A stretch of DNA of 7,445 nt. It comes from Thioalkalivibrio sp. (lineage in GTDB: Bacteria; Pseudomonadota; Gammaproteobacteria; Ectothiorhodospirales; Ectothiorhodospiraceae). Of this stretch, positions 5,196-7,445 are shown piece after piece. A program made the translations under genes and the position numbers. The stretch spans positions 1 to 7,445 of the forward strand of contig SLNI01000249.1 in the NCBI GenBank assembly GCA_007133115.1. Direction: 5' to 3'. Position 1 is the first letter of the stretch, and each line of letters starts with the position of its first letter. The notes beneath the pieces are model-generated. The model had not been told where the DNA came from, made no database searches, and saw only the letters and a list, made by a program, of their open reading frames with translations.

Positions 5196-7352
5196 TCAGA
5201 ACTTGCCGTAATACCCTTCCTTCAGGGCATCGTAGAGATTTGCAGCGGTATGGGTTTCGCCGTCGTACTCGATCTCCTCGTTCCCCTTGACCTCGACCAC
5301 CGACCCGTCCTCCAGTGCGAAGCGGTAGGTGGTGTTCTCGAGATCCTTTTCCTTTACCAAAACCCCCTGGAAGGCCTCGGGGTTGAAGCGGAAGGTCGTG
5401 CACCCCTTGAGACCCTGCTGCCAGGCGTAGAGGTAAATGTCCTTGAAGGCCTCGAACGGAAAATCGGTCGGCACGTTGGCCGTCTTGGAAATCGAGGAAT
5501 CGATCCATTTCTGGGCCGCGGCCTGCACGTCGACATGGGCTTTGGGCATGATGTCATCCGCGGTCACGAAGTAGTCCGGGAGCTTCTCCTCCTCGGCCTC
5601 CGACCAGGGCATGGCCCGTGGATTCACCAGCTCGCGGTAAGCCAGAAGCTCGAAGGAGAACACATCCATCTTTTCCTTGGACTTCTTTCCGGACCGGATC
5701 ACATTGCGCGCATAGTGGTGCGCGAAACTCGGCTCGATACCGTTGCTGGCGTTGTTGGCCAGGGACAGCGAGATGGTTCCCGTGGGGGCGATCGAGCTGT
5801 GGTGGGTGAAGCGGCAGCCCTCCTCGGCCATCCGCTCCACCAGCTCCGGGTCGGCCTCGGCCACCTTCTGCATGTACCGACTGTACCGGGCCAACAGGGT
5901 TCGGCCCTTCACCCGATCGCCCGGCCCGAAGCCGTCGCGCACCATCTCCGGGCGCCGCTGCAGCATCTTCGCGGTGACGGTGAATTCCTCGTCCATGATC
6001 GGCGCCGCTCCCTTCTCCCGGGCCAGTTCCAGCCCGGCGCGCCAACCGGCCAGTGCCATTTCCCGGGTCACCTCCTCGGTGAAGCGCAGAGACGCCTCGC
6101 TCCCGTATTTCATGCGCAGCATGGTGATGGCCGAGCCAAGCCCGAGGTACCCCATGCCATGGCGCCGTTTACGCACGATCTCCTCGCGCTGCTGCGCAAG
6201 CGGTAGGCCATTGATCTCGACCACGTTGTCGAGCATCCGGGTGAACACGGTGACGGCCTCGCGGAAGGTTTCCCAGTCGAACCGCGCACGATCCGTGAAA
6301 GGCTCCTCCACAAAGCGGGTGAGATTGATCGACCCCAGCAGACAGGCACCGTACGGCGGCAGCGGCTGTTCGCCGCAGGGATTGGTCGCGCGGATTTCTT
6401 CGCACCACCAGTTGTTGTTCATCTCGTTGACCTTGTCGATCAGGATGAATCCGGGCTCGGCGTAATCGTAGGTCGACGCCATGATCACGTCCCAGAGTCG
6501 CCGTGCCGGAATGGTCTTGTAGACCCGGCAGGCCACCTGTCCGGCTTCATTCGTCAGATAGTCCGCATTCAGCGGCCAATCGCGCCAGAGCACCTGTTCC
6601 GGATCGTTCAGGTCGAAGCCGCCCTGCGCGACCTCGACGTCGGTGATCGGGAACGCCAGCGGCCAGCGATCATCGTTCTGCACGGCCTTCATGAAATCGG
6701 CGGTGATCAGCAACGACAGGTTGAACTGGCGCAATGCGCCGTCCGACCGCTTGGCGCGGATGAACTCCACCACGTCCGGATGACCGATGTCGAACGTCGC
6801 CATCTGCGCGCCGCGGCGGCCACCAGCAGAAGAAATCGTGAAGCACATCCTGTCGTAGATATCCATGAACGACAGCGCCCCGGAGGTATAGGCACCGGCT
6901 CCGGAAACGTACGCTCCGCGGGGCCGCAGCGTGCTGAATTCATACCCGATCCCGCACCCCGACTTGAGGGTCATGCCGGCTTCGTGCAGTTTGCCGAGGA
7001 TGCCGTCCATCGAGTCCTGCACGGTCCCCGATACGGTGCAGTTGATGGTCGACGTTGCAGGCTTGTGCTCCCACGCGCCGGCGTTGGCAATGATGCGCCC
7101 GGCCGGAATCGCACCCTGGCGCAGCACCCACAGGAAGCGTTCGTACCAGTGTTCCCGGAGTTCCGGGGTGACCTCGATATCCGCCAGCGCGCGCGCGATA
7201 CGCTTCCAGGTTCCATCGATGTCCCGGTCGAGGATCGTGCCGTCTTTCGCTTTCAGGCGGTACTTCTGGTCCCAGATCTCGGCAGACGCCGGTTGCATGG
7301 GAATCTCCCGGGCCACAGGAACAGGCGAGGACAGCGGCTTGCTGTGCGACAT
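5196..7352 (-). CDS. nrdJa: Adenosylcobalamin-dependent ribonucleotide reductase, catalytic subunit NrdJa
   Basis: This is the 718-residue catalytic part of a class II ribonucleotide reductase, which makes deoxyribonucleotides in the cytoplasm using adenosylcobalamin as radical source, independent of oxygen. Numbered from the ATG at 7352, the redox pair is Cys105 (STINC) and Cys337. The finger-loop motif NPCGE supplies Asn324, the thiyl-radical Cys326 and Glu328. The 11-residue step from Cys326 to Cys337 matches Cys322/Cys333 of the Thermotoga enzyme. Other landmarks are SSAGGRRGAQMATFDIGHPD near 174-193, the phosphate-binding PTGTIS at 523-528, and KGCTTFR at 649-655. No ATP-cone precedes the reductase domain, so dATP activity control through that domain is not expected. 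The zinc-finger tail is absent and is encoded by nrdJb. The frame is open to a GTG at 7409, but that would overlap the NrdR boxes. The ATG at 7352 has AGAGGTG upstream and is preferred. Confidence 0.95.
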   Translation of the reverse strand: MSHSKPLSSPVPVAREIPMQPASAEIWDQKYRLKAKDGTILDRDIDGTWKRIARALADIEVTPELREHWYERFLWVLRQGAIPAGRIIANAGAWEHKPATSTINCTVSGTVQDSMDGILGKLHEAGMTLKSGCGIGYEFSTLRPRGAYVSGAGAYTSGALSFMDIYDRMCFTISSAGGRRGAQMATFDIGHPDVVEFIRAKRSDGALRQFNLSLLITADFMKAVQNDDRWPLAFPITDVEVAQGGFDLNDPEQVLWRDWPLNADYLTNEAGQVACRVYKTIPARRLWDVIMASTYDYAEPGFILIDKVNEMNNNWWCEEIRATNPCGEQPLPPYGACLLGSINLTRFVEEPFTDRARFDWETFREAVTVFTRMLDNVVEINGLPLAQQREEIVRKRRHGMGYLGLGSAITMLRMKYGSEASLRFTEEVTREMALAGWRAGLELAREKGAAPIMDEEFTVTAKMLQRRPEMVRDGFGPGDRVKGRTLLARYSRYMQKVAEADPELVERMAEEGCRFTHHSSIAPTGTISLSLANNASNGIEPSFAHHYARNVIRSGKKSKEKMDVFSFELLAYRELVNPRAMPWSEAEEEKLPDYFVTADDIMPKAHVDVQAAAQKWIDSSISKTANVPTDFPFEAFKDIYLYAWQQGLKGCTTFRFNPEAFQGVLVKEKDLENTTYRFALEDGSVVEVKGNEEIEYDGETHTAANLYDALKEGYYGKF

Positions 7353-7360
7353 GGATGGCA

Positions 7361-7367
7361 CACCTCT
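7361..7367 (-). promoter_or_regulatory. Ribosome binding site of nrdJa
   Basis: AGAGGTG on the minus strand lies 8 bases before the ATG at 7352 (about 10 from the GAGG core). It supports this start over the upstream GTG at 7409, which has no comparable site and sits inside the operator region. Confidence 0.6.
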
Positions 7368-7374
7368 TTTAAAA

Positions 7375-7390
7375 CCACTAGTTATGGTGG
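7375..7390 (-). promoter_or_regulatory. NrdR box 2 (proximal) upstream of nrdJa
   Basis: On the minus strand the 16-mer CCACCATAACTAGTGG resembles the NrdR-box consensus acaCwAtATaTwGtgt. It keeps the outer ACC...GTG half-sites and the AT-containing centre. It shares 11 of 16 bases with the distal box and starts exactly 31 bp from it. NrdR is the ATP/dATP-sensing zinc-ribbon repressor of ribonucleotide reductase operons. This box overlaps the proposed -10 element, where binding would block transcription. Confidence 0.65.
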
Positions 7391-7410
7391 GAATGAAAAC
7401 CACATGCACA
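7381..7410 (-). promoter_or_regulatory. Candidate promoter of the nrdJab operon
   Basis: On the minus strand TTGTGC (7410-7405) and CATAAC (7386-7381) are 18 bases apart and resemble -35 and -10 elements, with imperfect matches. They lie inside the distal and proximal NrdR boxes respectively. The transcript would start near 7373, giving a leader of about 20 bases, too short for a cobalamin riboswitch. The placement relative to the boxes is the main support; the hexamers alone are weak. Confidence 0.4.
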
Positions 7411-7419
7411 AGATGTGGT
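7399..7419. repeat. Perfect inverted repeat ACCACAT-N7-ATGTGGT over NrdR box 1
   Basis: Seven-base arms at 7399-7405 and 7413-7419 are perfect complements around a 7-base centre. The symmetry axis is at 7409, about 4-5 bases from the axis of the distal NrdR box. It could be a site for a second dimeric regulator, or arise because the CCACAT half-site was duplicated by chance. Confidence 0.4.
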
Positions 7420-7421
7420 GT
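7406..7421 (-). promoter_or_regulatory. NrdR box 1 (distal) upstream of nrdJa
   Basis: On the minus strand the 16-mer ACACCACATCTTGTGC matches the NrdR-box consensus at about 12 of 16 positions, including the ACAC and TGTG-like ends. With the proximal box 31 bp away it forms the tandem pair, about three helical turns apart, that is usual for NrdR regulation. It overlaps the proposed -35 element. The nrdR gene itself is not in this window. Confidence 0.68.
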
Positions 7422-7445
7422 CGTCCATGTGTACGTTAGACCCCG

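Noticed and set aside
4470..6206. A 578-residue open frame on the plus strand opposite nrdJb and nrdJa
   Set aside because: The minus strand here encodes strongly conserved reductase sequence. The plus-strand product is low in structure cues and matches nothing I recognise.
7353..7409. The GTG at 7409 as the nrdJa start
   Set aside because: It would add 19 residues unlike the family and place the coding region over the NrdR boxes and promoter. The ATG at 7352 has a ribosome binding site.
7353..7445. Possible cobalamin riboswitch ahead of nrdJa
   Set aside because: The visible leader is short, no B12-box-like GCCACTG is present, and the proposed transcript start leaves only about 20 bases. 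A riboswitch further upstream would lie outside the window.

Overview
This window looks like chromosomal DNA from a GC-rich, Gram-negative proteobacterium, most probably a gammaproteobacterium. The reasons are uniformly GC-rich coding sequence, an outer-membrane TonB-dependent receptor, a Zur repressor of the E. coli type, and a class II ribonucleotide reductase split into two genes in the way known from Pseudomonas aeruginosa (nrdJa/nrdJb). I see no insertion sequence, phage gene, CRISPR array, tRNA or rRNA.

Layout. Positions 1-52 hold the first 17 codons of a minus-strand gene that runs off the left edge; its start is a hydrophobic leader. Positions 53 to about 690 hold no convincing gene, only small inverted repeats and weak promoter-like hexamers. 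A plus-strand pair follows: zur (694-1164), then a hypoxanthine/deoxyinosine DNA glycosylase (1195-1716). A 76-base convergent gap with a CCCACTAGTGGG palindrome separates this pair from a four-gene minus-strand cluster that fills the rest of the window. In transcription order the cluster is nrdJa (7352-5196), nrdJb (5180-4485), an unrecognised membrane-anchored protein with a methionine-lined coiled coil (4464-3832), and a TonB-dependent receptor (3835-1793). The gaps are 15 nt, 20 nt and a GTGA stop/start overlap, so the four genes are probably one transcript.

How the genes work together. NrdJa carries the catalytic core of an adenosylcobalamin-dependent reductase. NrdJb carries the six-cysteine zinc-finger tail that re-reduces its active site. 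Upstream of nrdJa lie two NrdR-box-like 16-mers exactly 31 bp apart, which is the usual arrangement for repression by NrdR. If the cluster is one operon, NrdR would also control an outer-membrane receptor and its small membrane partner. That suggests, as inference only, that these two proteins import something the reductase needs, such as a corrinoid or cobalt, or alternatively a metal such as copper. This coupling of a cobalamin-dependent reductase to an uncharacterised import pair is the most interesting signal in the window.
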